From NCBI RefSeq assembly GCF_040581485.1, contig NC_090129.1, forward strand, positions 2,962,501-3,026,500: 64,000 nucleotides of DNA, read 5' to 3'. The notes beneath the pieces are model-generated. The model searched no databases. It saw nothing but the letters and a program-made list of their open reading frames with translations, and was not told where the DNA came from. Of this stretch, positions 22,133-36,177 are shown one piece after another. Numbering within the stretch: the first letter of the stretch is position 1; every line of letters starts with the position of its first letter. Origin of the DNA: Linepithema humile. Its lineage: Eukaryota; Arthropoda; Insecta; Hymenoptera; Formicidae. The translations under genes were made by a program, and so were the position numbers.

Positions 22133-25100
22133 CAGAAAAATAAGCTCGCATGATGGTCGTGTCATTGATGATGTGTCTACTGTCATCTGTGCACGCGATG
22201 ACATCGTCCGTGCATGGTCGTTGCCGCTTGGCTAATTTCTGTGCATTTTTCTCTCATTCTAAATTATTTAGTTCGAGTATATATTAATCATCGTTTCTAA
22301 TATTTAAAAAGAAAATATGTAAATTAAAATTTATTTTTCAACATAATCAAACTCGGTTTGACGTTAGAAAAGAATTCTTAAATATAAAAGTTGCACACGG
22401 ACCATAAAGCTGTTGCTTGTTAAAAACGGCTAAAGAAAAAAATCCAAGTCTTTCTAGAAGAAGTTTAGAGAAAGCTTTAGCAGGAAAAAATGTTCCTAAA
22501 AAAAGAAAAATGAAAATGTTTGCCGCCTTATGATTAATATATAGCGTTTTCTATAAAACAAGGCACTTTTTTAAGATTTTAATAGAGAAGAAAGAGCATT
22601 TTATATTTTGTTTTCTATCGAAATTATATAACCCTCTATTATGATAAAAATATTGTCCGAGCAGTCTACGTCTATGTCGATCCGACAGTTTCTTCAAGGT
22701 TCACGGATTAAATAATGCATCTGCTTGTTCTACAATGTACACGTAGACGCATTCATAGCACGCATTTAGCGTTAAGTGCGACTAAATGAGCCTTAATCGG
22801 TGATACAATATTGAATGTGGTCATCGTTTTAGATAAATGAATGAACAGCTTAGCGCAGACAATCGTTTTTAACAACATCAAATGTACAGTAATAATGCAA
22901 AAATGTCGAAAACGCATTTTTCCTTCTAAAAATAGATTTTTCAGTACTATTGTACTGAGCTATAATAATAAAAATTTTTTTTATGATAAAAAGAAATATA
23001 CAGTCTAATAATAAATTTAATGGACTTTTTAATGTCATACAAGTGTCATGTGTTAAAAATTTTTGCATATATAAATTTGCCATCTTAGTCATAAAAAAAG
23101 CTCATTTCCCGTTTACTGCGTGCAATAAAGTGACTCAGAAGCAGTTCTGGCAATGAATCATCGATGTTCACGTATCGCACGTGTCATCTATCGTAACGAC
23201 CACCGATAGTCGTCCACCGAGCGATCCGTGCCCAACTTTCGAAACTTTGAACTCGCGAAACATCTCCGGCGACGAAATCATGTGAACTCTTTTACGACCA
23301 ATCGCATTTCACAACCTGCACGCCGGGTGCAGACTTTGTTCTCGTATTTTTTTTTTTTTTCCCTCCTTCTTTTCCGCCATTACAGCCTTTCTCTGCCGAC
23401 ACTATCGGTCTGTCATCTACCGCACCAGCCGAACTCCCTCGCTCCTTTTCTTCACGACTCCTTTCTCGCGTTCGCCGGTTGGCATTGATGCAGCGCTCTC
23501 GCGATTCACTACCACGACTGGATTTCTCCGAGATAAAATTTAGGCCGAACCGTCTCGAGGCTCCCGATCGCACCGCCGTAGCTGTATGCTCGGATTATTA
23601 TGTTAAAAGCGAGAAATCGGGCGAGTCTCTCTCCCACGATGCAGTTCTAATAGATCAATTCTCTTTCCGCGAAGCAAAGTTTTGACAGAAGATAGAAATT
23701 TTTCAATTTTGATTTATTTCAAGAAATTTTAAATTGATTTTGATGTGATTTTTATTTATTTATCGAGATACTTAACAAGATTGAAAAGTTGGCCAACGGA
23801 GGTGGTTGTCCATCGAACTGTTGCTCAAGAAATATTCATGTTATTTTGTTATAAAACAAATTCACTCTTAACTGTCACATAGTAATGTATAGAGTATTTA
23901 AAAAATAATGGTACAAATTATATTTTCCTACTAATAATATTGAAAAAAATGTCATTATAAATTCAAAAAGAAAGTCAGTGGTAAACTATTGTTATGCCAA
24001 CGTGCGATTAATAATTGATTAATATATCTTGGTTCACAAACGCTTTTTTTGTTAATAATGCAATTAATGCTTAGTATATCCACCTAATTAGGTCGATTCG
24101 CTTAATCGTTTTAAAGGGCTTAATGATCTGTAAGTAATCAAAAGTTTACACGCGTGAAAGAATAAATAATTTATTCGCTAACTATCGCGAGCGACGTAAA
24201 TTTTCTGGAAACATTTACGCATAAGCTGTAAAAACGTGTGATCACGCGCATTAAAAGATAATATAAAGTTACATATCAGGCCATGTACAAATTGTGGCTT
24301 CATAAAATACTGATGCATATCGCTTCTCGTAAATCCTGCGCGACGCGAGACGTCCGCGAGTACCGGAGCGCGGGTTGATTTCTCTCCGTTGTTAACGATT
24401 AAATGTGATCTCTCCGTATACACAAAGAGCGTTATCAACTATAAATCCTCACTGAATCTACGGCGTGTGACGTAAGTTATCGTAACAACGATGTCGTTAA
24501 CCCGCCATCATCCAGTGTTTGCAATGTGAATACTGTGCTCTGATGATGAGAGATCATATCGTCTACTTGAAAGAAAATCGACACGACCGACATCACGTAC
24601 GATGATGTTTTATAATTTTAAAATGTTTTAATAATTTCAAAAAAAAAAATATTTTTTTAAATTATATTTGTTAACTTCAATTTGTATATTTAACGAATAA
24701 GAATATATTTTTGAAGCATATTCTTTATCTCTGTTAAATACCATAAAATGTTAAAAATAAAATTCTCCATACTGACTTTAAAAAAAAATTAAATTAAAAA
24801 ACCCATAAGAGAGAAATAACGATTTTAGTTACCACTTTACGTAAGACTGTAATTTTTATATTTTACTATAAATTAATTCAAACAAAATGATCGAAATTCC
24901 ACTGAAATGCCAAGGTTCAGAAAATAGAAATTATTACAAATGCAATCTGAAGCTAATCTTACATAGCGTTTCTAAAGTTGTAAGAAATACCCGGTGCTTT
25001 AAACACAGAAAGGGGGCTCGATCTAATCTAATCGTATTCTTCGACGAATGTATGAGCTTCACGCACCATGCGATTCTCAAAAAGCGGCGAAAGCGAGTGC

Positions 25101-25270
25101 GCGCTAAAAAGGTGGACGTTGCACCGGCTCCGTTTTCTCTTATTTTCGCCGTTTGACTTTCGTCGGGGCGATCGGCTGGCCAGCCTCGGCGTCCAAAAGT
25201 GCATATTGCACCGGTCTCTTTAATGGCGGGATGGCGTGACGGCCGTCGTATGTGCGGGGTGGCGAATGGA

Positions 25271-25300
25271 ACGAAATGAAACGAAATGAAACGAAACGAA
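25271..25300. repeat. 10-bp tandem repeat (ACGAAATGAA)n
   Basis: Three tandem copies, the last with one change (T to C), in a CpG-rich block. A related GTGTC/GTGTTTCGCGG reiteration follows at 25325-25360. Confidence 0.8.
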
Positions 25301-26830
25301 ACCCGGCGAAAAACGCAATGTCGCGTGTGTCCCGTGTTTCGCGGTCGCGTGTGTCGCGGATATTACACGCGATCTCTTGGGCCCGGCCGTCTAAATGTCT
25401 CGCCGCACGAATGGGCCCCTCCACCGAGAGTTTCTCTCACTTGCACTTTTAATTTCCTTCTCCAACGTACTTTGCAAAAAGCTAAAAATACAAAACAATC
25501 GAGATTGTAATTGAAAATTAGATTTTAATGTCGAAACACTATTTATTTACCGCTCTAATGAAATTTTTATTTTATTGCATTTTTCTTTAGCATCCGTTTT
25601 GTCTCGCAAATTTGAATTTTTCTCTTTAAATCTATTTTTGATATTGAACGTTTTCTATTTTTGATGTTACTTCGACGTCGGCGCGTGAATAATCCCCGTA
25701 AAGATTGAAAATTCGAAATGAGATTAAGGTCTCCAGCGTGCAGGAATAGAGATGCTGCCAGATTAGAAATGATAGACTCGCCGTGAACTTTTCGTCCAAA
25801 TCGATTCCGAATAACCCAAATAGGCTGTCATTAAAGTAATAGCAGTAATTTCGGAACACACCTTGTGATAGATTATTTCATCGCGCAATATTCTGAAAAT
25901 TCCGGAACTGCGCACTATTTTAATGCTATGATCTACGAGGTATGATGTAATATCGCCCGCCCAAAACGCTATAAGATACGATTGCGCTATCGTATATTTC
26001 ATCTTTTTACTTTTCCTAGAACGCCAATGTAAATTTAGCCGCGTCACGATGCGTGCTCCAAAGTTAAAGGGTAAAACTTCTTGGGATAAAACGGCCATAA
26101 GTTTGCAGTCGCGCGCTACCTTGCGCAGTCTCGCGTATCTCCCGTCGGCTGAGAACTTTGATAGCGTACGTCGACGTGTTCTCTTGTTGCGTGGGAAAGT
26201 GCTGCATAATGACACGGTCATTCTTCGCACGTCGAGTGAAGTCAATAGCGGCCGCGCGGTCGAAAAGCCCATCAAGAGTAGCTGCGTGCCAGCTTCGAAG
26301 ATTTCCTCTCGTTTGATTTTACGATCATCTATCTCACGCGTTAAGCGAAACGACAGCGACGCTTATCCCTATCTCATCTACGTAAAAATTAAAAAAAAAT
26401 ATATACATCTTATCGACGGAATAAGAAGAAAGTAATTTTATTCTATTCATCATTAAAGTGAAAATCCTCGATCGTTAATATTATATCTGTGGTAAGCTTT
26501 GAATTATTTGAAAACAATCTAATTTCCCATCGCGATAAGTTTTTTTGTCTCGTTGCGTAACTTTCTCTTTCATCGATCTGACTGTGTGTACTGATTGTAA
26601 ATAATACTTTGCGACCAGCCGTTCAAAGGAAGCCGACCGCAGTTACGCGTGGAACGCAGTGGTACGTGAGATTTCATCACTGTTCGCATCAGATATTTTC
26701 CGAGTCCGGGAAAACGTCGCGACGTTGCACCGGCCGCTGCCTACCTACTCTGTTCTTTGTTTCCAGTCGCGTTGTGCCGTTAAGCGGCACGCTGGTGAAA
26801 CACCTGACGTCGCCAGGCGGTCGTCTGATC

Positions 26831-26888
26831 GGGCTGGCTGGCAGGCAGGCAGGCGGGCAGCCTGCTAGGCAGCCAGGCAGGCAGCCCG
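26831..26888. repeat. GGCA/GGCT tetranucleotide repeat
   Basis: A run of GGCT, GGCA and GGCGGGCA units, interrupted near 26860 and then resumed. A similar GGCT run occurs at 39109-39134. Confidence 0.8.
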
Positions 26889-29800
26889 CGTCGTACGTAA
26901 GTACATACCTGTGGCAGGTGAATCGAGTCAGGTGCTCCAACAGATGGGCGCCTTTACTCGAGAAAGCGTTATAAAAGCGGTCTATCATAAATGTGGGTTA
27001 CTAGCTACGACTAACGCCCGACGATAGAAGCTTGCGCTCGCGAATACGCGCACGCCGTGTGTTAATTCGCGGATTACTCTGATAATTTTTTCACTTAATA
27101 ACGCCCGTCTGTGGAAAAGCTGCGATGAATTTTTAAATACCATTCTACGGCTTGAAATTCCAGATCGATGCGTATTAATTTATAGAGAGAAGAATATCTT
27201 TTCTGTATAATTTATTTTATTTCAGATTTTCCGGAGAATTCACTGCTTTGCATTTTTAAATATAGATATTCCACGGAATTAAAATAGTTTTCTTTTTAAA
27301 AAAACTCCGGCACGAAAAAGGTTTTAATAAGGTAAAAGAGTAATGCATCGATTAAAATCTAATTTCAATCTTTCCCAGAAGACAAAGTGATATAAAACTC
27401 ACTAAATACATGTGGTCACTCGCGGTGATTTAATTCACAAACTGTACAGAGACGTAATCGCAAGAAAATGTAATCACGTAAAATAAGTTCATTTTTATTT
27501 CCTTATTCTGATTTCCTCGGGTCAGCAGTCTGGGAGACAGAAATCCCATGACGAGAAGCAAGATCAAATGTCCCTTCGCCCGATTCGTTTCCGCGCGTCG
27601 GAAGGAAGGAAGGAGTGTAACGAGCGCGTCTTTTTTTCTCTTTTCTCGCCTTTTGTTTCGCGGATATGTGACGCGATTATGCGCGTGTATGCGCCGCCGG
27701 TACGAGCGGGGCTCGTATATATGCGCGTATCATACGTATGTACGAGCGTGCCGGCCGTATGTGCAGTCACGTGTAAGAATGGGATAGCGAAAACGTGACG
27801 CGATTATGCATTCGCGCTACGTCGTCGTTTCTGGCTTGCTGCACGAACCGGCGACCGTCGCGCGTCGCAGTCCGGAGGTAGCGGTCTAGCGCGCACGGAT
27901 ATGGTAATTTTATTAAATGTTTCCTATTTAAAGAACGCGGCATAATCGCGAATACCTGTTCGCCGAGGAATCGAGAAACTGCGTTCCGAGCATTAATCGG
28001 TAGCGAGAATTATTAGCGTCCATCTGTTCCCAGACATTTTTCGGTAGCGTGGAAAAAGAAACATGTTCACATTTCGGAAATAATGAAGTGATTATTTAAT
28101 CGTAGTCTTTGATCGTGAGATTTACTAATTTGATTAATTAAACTGTCTGCACACTCCAATATAACGAAAGAAAATTGGTTCGCGAATGGATTTGTCCTTT
28201 CACATCTAAAATAATCTGATTTAATTCAATCACAATCTAATTTTAATATTTGATATATCGCTCCTCCGTTTCTTATCTGAAAATTAACGACCGCTGTCGG
28301 CGCTTTTCTATTGCAATTTATGAAACTATCGATAACCGCAATTTGCGCTTTTTCTTTTTTTTATGTAACATTAACATTATTATTTATTACTACATTTCGA
28401 CGCTGAAAGATAAATTACAGTTGATTAATAATTAAATACTCGTATTTCATACTACACTTGATTACGATATTATTGGTGATTTTCAAATAAAACTTGATAG
28501 ATATGATAGTTAAACACTTAATATGAATTTTAAAAAAAGAAATTTGCAGAAAGCTGAGATTTGTTCTTGATTTTGCGCATAAATAAGGAAGAAATAAAGT
28601 TAGTTAATTAAAATCGCGAAAGTATTTTTTCTCATTGTTGAGAATTAAATAGCGCACATAATTCGCAACAAATTGGTGCCTTCGAGAACGAATGTCTTCG
28701 TGGCACGAGCGGAACGCTTGAACTCAAAGAAACAGCTGCCAGCACTTCGTTTACGTCTGATTAGACGAAAGTAAAATATGTTTTCAAGCGAGATGTTATC
28801 GCTTCAAATCATAGCCGACTCTCGTTTCGCCCGAGTTAGCCGCTTCTTTCGCGTGCCTCGTCGCATCTTGCGACGATCCAGCTGTTCCCGAAAGATCGGA
28901 CGAACGATCAAGTTACCTTGCGATTTTCGCGTATGCGGCAGAAATATACAATATTAATCAATGTGTTATGTGATTATATTAGAAATATTTATCTCTACTT
29001 AGAAATTATTTTCGAGATAAATATTATATATTATAGAAATATATATTCAAAAAATTTATATTTATCGTCAAATTATCGCAATTCTACTGTGCAGTATATA
29101 TTTTCACATAAGAACACACGTATAATTATCGTTATAGAAGATCGTTACATGTTGTAACTACTTTTGCGCTAGTTTGTTGCAATTTTATTCCATGATGATT
29201 CATTCTTTACATCGCAACTGCGCTATAAAAGTTACGGCTATATCAGCGATCATGGAAAGATAATAATAAGATAATAATCTATTTTTAACGATGTATTTAT
29301 GGTTAAGAAAAAAAAAAGTATTTTATATATTCATGTGGTAAAGCAAAAAGTATTTGTCTTGAGAGAAATAATTGGAATTTTTTAACAATATTATGTGCTT
29401 CTGCTTAAAGAAGTAGCGGCATATTTACGGCGTTGCTACCTTGACACGTATATTACGCTTTGCAAACTATTCCAATAATATAAACTTAATTGCAACGCCG
29501 TGGCAATTCTCAACATCGGTACACCGTATATTTTACATCGCGCGTTTCTGCAAGCGAACTCTCGTTTTAATACGCGCAGGGAGCTCATTGTGTGTAAGCT
29601 TCTCCGCGCCGATTCTCGCCGTTTCGTCCTGAACGCCGCGACGAAAAGGGAAGAATTCAAGGTCAGCTTGTTCTTCTCTGCACCGCTGCAACTCGCGCGC
29701 TCCAGCGCGCGGCGCGTCGCATTATGCCGTCTTTCCGCGGCACGCCGGGCCCTATCTTATTACGCATATTATTACAGCGCGCCCCTCTTTTGAAATGCGC

Positions 29801-30062
29801 AGGGAAGCGCATTGTGTCGGCCGAGAATTTAAATATTTTAACTATTTCCTGTCCACGCGGGCTATACGTCCACCTTTGTACGAAGAATTTTCAAAGAGAC
29901 TCTCTCTCGAAAAAGTTGCCACGCGGAAAGTTTCCAAGGTTGTATCCTTTTTTTTTTTTTAATATTTAACGGTTTGTGGGAACGATACGGTCGATCCTTC
30001 TGTCAGTCCAAGGTACGTTCGCACGCCCGCTTCGCAGTGAGTGTTGAATCGTGATGTCAGAA

Positions 30063-30112
30063 GTGAGCGAATCGCGGGAAAATACGAGTGAGCGAATCGC
30101 GAGAAAATACGA
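30063..30112. repeat. 25-bp tandem duplication
   Basis: Two adjacent 25-base units begin GTGAGCGAATCGCG and differ at one base. A truncated third copy (GCGAATCC) follows. They lie in a CpG-rich block with no gene call. Confidence 0.85.
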
Positions 30113-33100
30113 GCGAATCCCGTGAAGAATTTACGCTCGCGCGCGTAAGCGTCTCTTCATCGAATAAATTGTCGATTAATCGTTCGATCCGAAACTACGT
30201 TCAGGGAACGATGAATTACGACAGCGCGAATAGTCATGAATAAGCGCGGCAGATGAATTTCAACCAGTGTTGTGAATAAAGGACACTCGCGCGGTTGTAA
30301 GCGGAAAAGTTATTTGCCAATGCAGTGACATAGTATCGCGCTTAGCGTGCTACAATGTGTAATACGGTGACACATCATCGCGCGCCGGTGCTTTATCGCC
30401 GAGAAGCGCGATACTACCAGTGACGATGAATATTTCGTGCTCGAAAGCTTCTACGCCACACGATAAATATTTATACGATCGCGGAACGCTCGTGGGAGCA
30501 TTGGTGGTGTTCCGTTCTTATCTTTTATAGAACTACATAATCTTGTCAATTTGTAATTTGTTTTTCAAATCGTATATCCTGCGTGTCTTATATATTTTAC
30601 AAGATCTACGTAAAATATTAAACTTCTCAAGCTTATTTATGTGTATATATATTTGCTTAATATTGATCTTTCTGTTCCTTGCGCCTTTGTGGATATTTAT
30701 CTTTTAAACTGTAATTTATAAGCTCGTCAGTCAGGAAATAAATAAATTTAATCTCTGTAAACTCTGTTGATTAAGTAATAGGACTATTTTTATGTTACCT
30801 ACTTCAAGAAGTAAAAATATTTAGAGATATCAGCAAACCATTTTTGAACAGAATTTTCATCTGAACATTTCTGTTGAAAAGTCAATATATTTCATAAATT
30901 TTAAATAACGAAGCAACTAACATTTCGTCATTGTTCCGGAGCAGTAAAATTACATTTCTTTTCATATCGAAAAACACCTTATTTTTTTTCGCTTTTTATA
31001 TTCAAACTTTTTTACATACAAATACATGTACAGACGTTTTCCCGAAAAAAACGCGTTTCAAATTTAAATTTCAGATCCATGTATGTAAACGAAATCATTT
31101 TGGAGAGGAAGGAAAAAAATGCTGGCAAGCAGGTAGAACATTTTTGTTCCACTACATCATGCGAATTTTGCACACACGTAGAGCGCATTCGCGACTGCGA
31201 CGGACAGCACAGCCCGTTCACTGTGAGAGAGTGCGAAGCGCGTACGCGCGCAAAACTTTTCTATCGATCGGTGAGCACGGCCGGCCCGGCGAGGCACGGG
31301 GAGTCACGTTGTCCTCGCGTGTCGATACCGATAACACCCTCGCCCTCGGCGTCGCCTCGCGGAGCGACGCTCCGTCGTAGCCGGTGCGCGATAAGGCGCT
31401 TATCGCCGCGCCGGTGCCGAGATACCGGAGTCTCTCGCGCGTAAAGGATCGGCACCACGAATAAAGACGGGGATTCGCGGACAACCCTGAACGGCATGAT
31501 GACGTATAATCTGCGGTGCTTTCGGCTTTAGAGCGGGCTGTCATCGATCGGAAGACGTTGACAAACGCTAGCGCCTCCTGCTCGCTGATAAGCCCTTTAT
31601 TAATCCTTGCCAACGGAAGATCTCGCTCGTTGCTTATGCTTGTCAGAGTGATGCGCGACGAGGTGCGATTTACGTATTACGAATTGTATATTACACAAAC
31701 CGTCTCAGAGGCGTACTATTTCGCGATTGCAATATCCTTGAGAAATTTAAATTTCTCCTTAATAATTCATGAAATTCGTAAAATATACGAGAATGCCACG
31801 TGGAATTTTGTTAGAAAAACTTTAAATTATTAAAAGGTGTTAAATGTGACTATACAAATTTTGTGACCTGAATACTATTTCTGATTCTTTAAAATAAATT
31901 TAATTAAACAAAATTTTAGACAAAATTTTGCAATAATATATAAACTTTTGAAAAAATCACATAAAATTCTTTTGATCTACTTTGCAAGAATATGTAATTT
32001 CATAGAAGTAGTTAACGTCGCAGCAAATCATTTTCAAATACATCTGCCTTCGCGCTCGAATGGCCACCGACGTCGAACAAGAGATAGAGAAAGAGAGAAA
32101 GAGACGAAGAAAATTATACATGTTCTCCGGTTCTTCTCTCCGTAAATAGGGATCGCTGCGTATATCGTGCAGTCGATGTTCCGTAATTGCGAAATATTTT
32201 GTCATTCGTGGATTGGAAGGCGTTTTCTTTGGAGAGTGCCATCGCGATGCCGGTGCCCGATGCCGATCACGTAGACCCCCGTAGTTCCGAGGATGCCCTG
32301 AGCACGACGGAATACTAGAATACTATAGCGGCGAGAGAATGCACGGTGCATACTCACAACGCGAGTGAATAACCACGCGAGCGCGCGCGTACAGAGGGCC
32401 CACAATTTTCGATAGTCTCTGAGGAAAAAGGCGCTTTTGCCCAATATATATTGATGTAAAAAATAACACGTCAAGCAAAATTTTATGTTTAATCCTACGT
32501 ACAGAGTGTGCTAAATCTCGTATGTTTTTTTAATGACAGATTCTCTGATCAATCAGAGTCGATGTTTTGTCAACAAAAATAACGAAGATTAATAGTATTC
32601 GAATTATAAATAATTAAAAAGAACCTTAAAAAAGTAAATAATTAATAGAGCCATATTCTTCAATTACTTTCAAATGGACTTTATTTTCTGACAAGATTTT
32701 AATTCAAAGCTTAGCTTAAAAAATTATATAAAGATTCATTGAAAACTGAAAAGATGTGATAATTATTAATATTTCTTGATTTCTTTTTGCTGAAGAAAAA
32801 TTACACGTTAAAAACTTTTCATTAAACACATTCTCTATTTAAACGTACGTTAAATATTGCCCCAAAAATTTGATGAATGGAATAAACGCGATAATAAAAA
32901 AAATTCTCGAAAAATTAGATTATAAAAATTATTTTCTCACAGTTACACACTAGTTTCCTATGTAATTCAATAAATAAACAGCGTGCAGTATTGTCGTAAA
33001 TAAAATTTGAAAAATAAAAATGCAATATCGCAAGATTCCAATGCCGCAAAATTGGCGTTTTAAACTCCCTGTACAAGCGAGGGACATGAGATATGCATAC

Positions 33101-34510
33101 CGCATCGAGAAACGTGAATTTACATTTTCTCTACGAGATAGGTCGACTTCAAAGTAACGTAAATCTCTCATTTAACGATAAGTGCTAAAGGCACTGTTAT
33201 TCCGTATGCATATTAACGCGCGCGGGCACCTAGCAAAAAGCGTCACGTAACCGAAGAAATCGAAAAGAAAAAAACATTACGTCAGACGTGTATATGCAAA
33301 TCACGAGCGTCTGTAATCGAGTCGGGCGATTCGAACGGTTGTTCCAAACGATAGCGAACGTTTTATCTGGAAGAAGTGGTCCTTGATCTTGCGGCTGACG
33401 TGGCGCGGCATAAATTTCCGAGCAGCCTGAATTTCGCCTGTCTCGCCGATTAAGAGCCCCGAAAACGCCTCGCTCTCGTGCTCGATGCTACTTCGAGTTT
33501 TCGCCTCGCCGCTGCTTCGACGAACCATTACCTCGCCCACGTCGCGAACAATCGCCTAAAGTCCTCCGATCGAGTAAAACCGGTTTTCGATCGCAACCAG
33601 TGCTGTAACTACCGACTATGCCAGCCGGATTTCACGATCGCAGGAGAAGCTCGTTCTCCGTTTTACGAGTCCCGATACGAAAGAAGCCCACGATATTTCT
33701 CGGAGAATTAAACCACCCGAATTCGCGAAACACTTTGATCGACTTTTTTTTGCATGTCCTTTTGCGAACGAGACGCAGAATTATTCGCAAATTGTAATTT
33801 TTTCGTGTACAGTTTCTTGAAATTATTGGTCTGTCATGCACAGATATTTCTCTGTGCAGAGGGAAACTAAGCTGCTTTGACACTATAGAGTTTACCTTCG
33901 TATCATTGAACTCGGTCGTATTGCGTTATCTTTCCCTTATCATGTCATTTAAACAAAGATAAAACGTAAGGCTCTGGATTATAATTATCAAATAAGATGG
34001 CAACATTACTAAAAAGTGACGATTTTTAAACATATATCAGTTTTTAAAAATAATTAATTTCATGCATTATTTATCATATATATGGCGTATCAATTTATAT
34101 TAAGTAAAAATATTGTAATTAATAAATTAACAAATTGATATATTATATACAAAATAATTATCGTATCTGCGACATTAATGCAACTTTCTCAGAAAAACAC
34201 AATACGGTAGAAAATTTAATTACAATGAAATCAACTAGAGAACTCGAAGAAATAATTGATGCAACTCTGCCAAGGAATATATAACTCGTTTTTGCATATC
34301 ACCATCCATTTTACGCGCATTATCTCGAATTCACAGAGAACTTCCTCGTCGCGTGTGTTACAGAGAACTTTTTTATTCAACAAAGCCGCTCGCTTTCTCG
34401 TCGATCGGACGCCGATACGCTAACAAATGCGCCGCGCTGCTAGTCATCAGTGTCATAAGATACGTGGAGTGGAGTGCAAAGGGTTAACGACATTCCACCG
34501 GCGTGAGTGA

Positions 34511-34551
34511 GAGCGAGAAAGAGAGAGAGCGAGAGAGAGAGAGAGAGAGAA
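34511..34551. repeat. (GA)n microsatellite
   Basis: A long GA tract with a few interruptions at the left of the 34.3-35.25 kb CpG-rich block. A shorter one follows near 34773-34795. Confidence 0.9.
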
Positions 34552-34670
34552 CAAGGTGCTGCGCCGTGCGCTTTTAACCCCCGACTTAACCGGTGTAGCA
34601 CTCGGTCATGCACCCCCGGTGCCCGCTATACGCTATGCAACAACCCCCGGCGGGTGCGGAGCGGATCGAT

Positions 34671-34688
34671 CGCGCGCGCGCGCGCGCG
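34671..34688. repeat. (CG)9 dinucleotide run
   Basis: Nine uninterrupted CG units, the second such tract in the window after 151-171. Confidence 0.9.
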
Positions 34689-35098
34689 TTTCTTCGTCTC
34701 CGGCGTAAAAAATTAGTATTCCGCTCTCGACGTCGAGCAGCGCGTGCTGTGAAAACGGGAAAGGTGAATAGAGAAAGAGAGAGAGAAAGAGAGAACGAAA
34801 GAGGAGGACAGGATGGCGAAATGCGTTCCCAGGAACGCTTCTACCCCCGTCACGATCCCCCGCTCGTAAACCCCCGAACCTGCCTAGCTACCTGTGCGTC
34901 GCCTCACACGGCTTTCTCGCGCCGTGGACGTTTTACGGAAAACGCCGCGGCTCGCTCCGCTCGGGGCCGACACTCTCCGACTATCGAGAATGGGGGCTGG
35001 GTGTCGGAAAGTCGGAGCCTCCCCGACCGACTACGTGGGTCGCATTCGCGGACTCGAGCGCGAATGCGGACTGAATGCCGATTCGCCGCTCCGGTGGA

Positions 35099-35115
35099 GG
35101 GGGGGGGGGGGGGGG
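35099..35115. repeat. Poly-G run of 17
   Basis: Seventeen consecutive G residues. Runs of this length can form G-quadruplexes and are prone to length errors in assemblies. Confidence 0.9.
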
Positions 35116-35522
35116 CGATTCGTTTTAATTGCCGGTCGTCTGCCTCATTCTTCGCGCCTAAACCTCCCGTAAATCGCTTCTTTATCGCGGACTCCGTCGT
35201 CCGTTCGGTACTTAGCTATTCTCACTCTTTACCTCTAAACGAAGATACATGCTGGCTTTGCTAGCACTGAATAGCTGTTAGCTGTGCTGATAGCTTTTTC
35301 ATTAAGCTGTAAATATGAAGGCAAATTGTTTTTCATTCGTCTATTCGATTTGCAGTGAATTAAATAAACATAAAATATTGGAAAGTAACATTTAATATTG
35401 ACATTTTTATAAATATTTGCAAAAAAGATATATAATACGTATACTTGATTAAAAGCTGATTAACGCAAAATAAAAAATTTTGAAATAGCTAATCACTGGA
35501 TAAAATACTGTTAAAATAAATA

Positions 35523-36090
35523 AGTTGACTCCGATTAATTGGGACACATAATCGGGACCGTACATTTGGTCCAATTAAGCGGCTGCCTCAATCCGAAATT
35601 TGATTTAAAAATAAAAAAGAAGTAAAAAAAAAGTTAATTTAGCATTTCACAAAGCTGCGTCTTATTTATTCAAACAAATTAAGTAACAAAAAATGTAAAG
35701 GATAAATTTATAATATAATTTATTTTTTATGTTAAATTGCTCTTCTACTTTGCTATATATTTGTTTCATTCTATTACTATATCACAAAAGAGAGAACGAT
35801 TAGTTACTACCTCTTTTCGAAATAACAGTGAACTGATATAGCTTAGCACGTAAACATGCGATTAGTGTTATCCACCGTTAAGAATTATCATTTTTCTAAT
35901 GGCGATAAGTTCGTCAAACCCTGCATGAGGCGTTTCCCAGGTTTGACGAGTGTCCTAATTATACGGCACGCTGTCCCAAATAAGCGAAGCAAATCCTGAT
36001 TCCCATTTTATCTACTTGTTTTTTTAAGATTTGTTCCAAATAAATAGCTGTCTCAATTAACCGGTAGTCCAATTAACCGGAATCGACTGT
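35523..36090. mobile_element. pogo/Tigger-like MITE
   Basis: The left end reads AGTTGACTCCGATTAATTGG. The right end in reverse complement reads ACAGTCGATTCCGGTTAATT. Both match the Tigger/pogo type CAGTCGAxTCCGGTTAATTxGGACA terminus. Sub-terminal motifs also repeat: 'ggtccaattaagcgg' on the left, 'gtcccaaataagcga' and 'gttccaaataa' on the right. The element is about 570 bases, AT-rich inside, and has no transposase frame. A clean TA duplication is not visible, so the copy is old. It ends only seven bases from the pol III terminator of the tRNA gene to its right. Confidence 0.7.
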
Positions 36091-36096
36091 GACGAC

Positions 36097-36103
36097 AAAA
36101 AAA
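36097..36103 (-). terminator. RNA polymerase III T-run terminator
   Basis: Seven consecutive A on the plus strand make a T7 run on the tRNA strand. It begins two bases past the tRNA 3' end, the standard pol III stop. Confidence 0.85.
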
Positions 36104-36105
36104 TT

Positions 36106-36177
36106 TGCCTCCTGTGAGGTTTGAACTCACGACCCCTGGTTTACGAGACCAGTGCTCTGCCACTGAGCTAAAGAGGC
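36106..36177 (-). tRNA. tRNA-Thr (anticodon CGT)
   Basis: The minus strand folds into a complete 72-base cloverleaf. The acceptor stem GCCTCTT pairs with AGGAGGC (one G-U). The D arm is GCTCAGTGGCAGAGC. The anticodon stem is CTGGT/ACCAG with loop CTCGTAA, giving anticodon CGT (plus-strand 36143-36145). The T arm is GTGAG/CTCAC with loop TTCAAAC, and the discriminator base is A. There is no intron and no encoded CCA, as expected for a nuclear gene. The B box (GTTCAAACC) and A box look intact, so it is probably functional. It reads ACG threonine codons. Confidence 0.97.

Larger units (their letters stand above)
22133..35522. other. Non-coding mosaic, no supported gene
   Basis: AT-rich DNA is broken by CpG-rich blocks near 23.1-23.7, 25.1-25.5, 26.0-26.4, 26.6-27.1, 27.5-27.9, 29.5-30.3, 31.2-31.65, 33.2-33.7 and 34.3-35.25 kb. 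Several have simple repeats that are listed separately. The longest frames (170 codons at 25763-26275 minus; 218 codons at 34608-35264 plus) lack any recognisable domain. Unseen UTR exons or non-coding RNAs cannot be excluded. Confidence 0.45.

Noticed and set aside
25763..26275. 170-codon minus-strand frame
   Set aside because: No recognisable domain and no usable splice sites noted; kept only as part of the non-coding region.
34608..35264. 218-codon plus-strand frame
   Set aside because: Arg/Ser-rich translation of GA and CG repeats and a poly-G run; no domain and no splice context.
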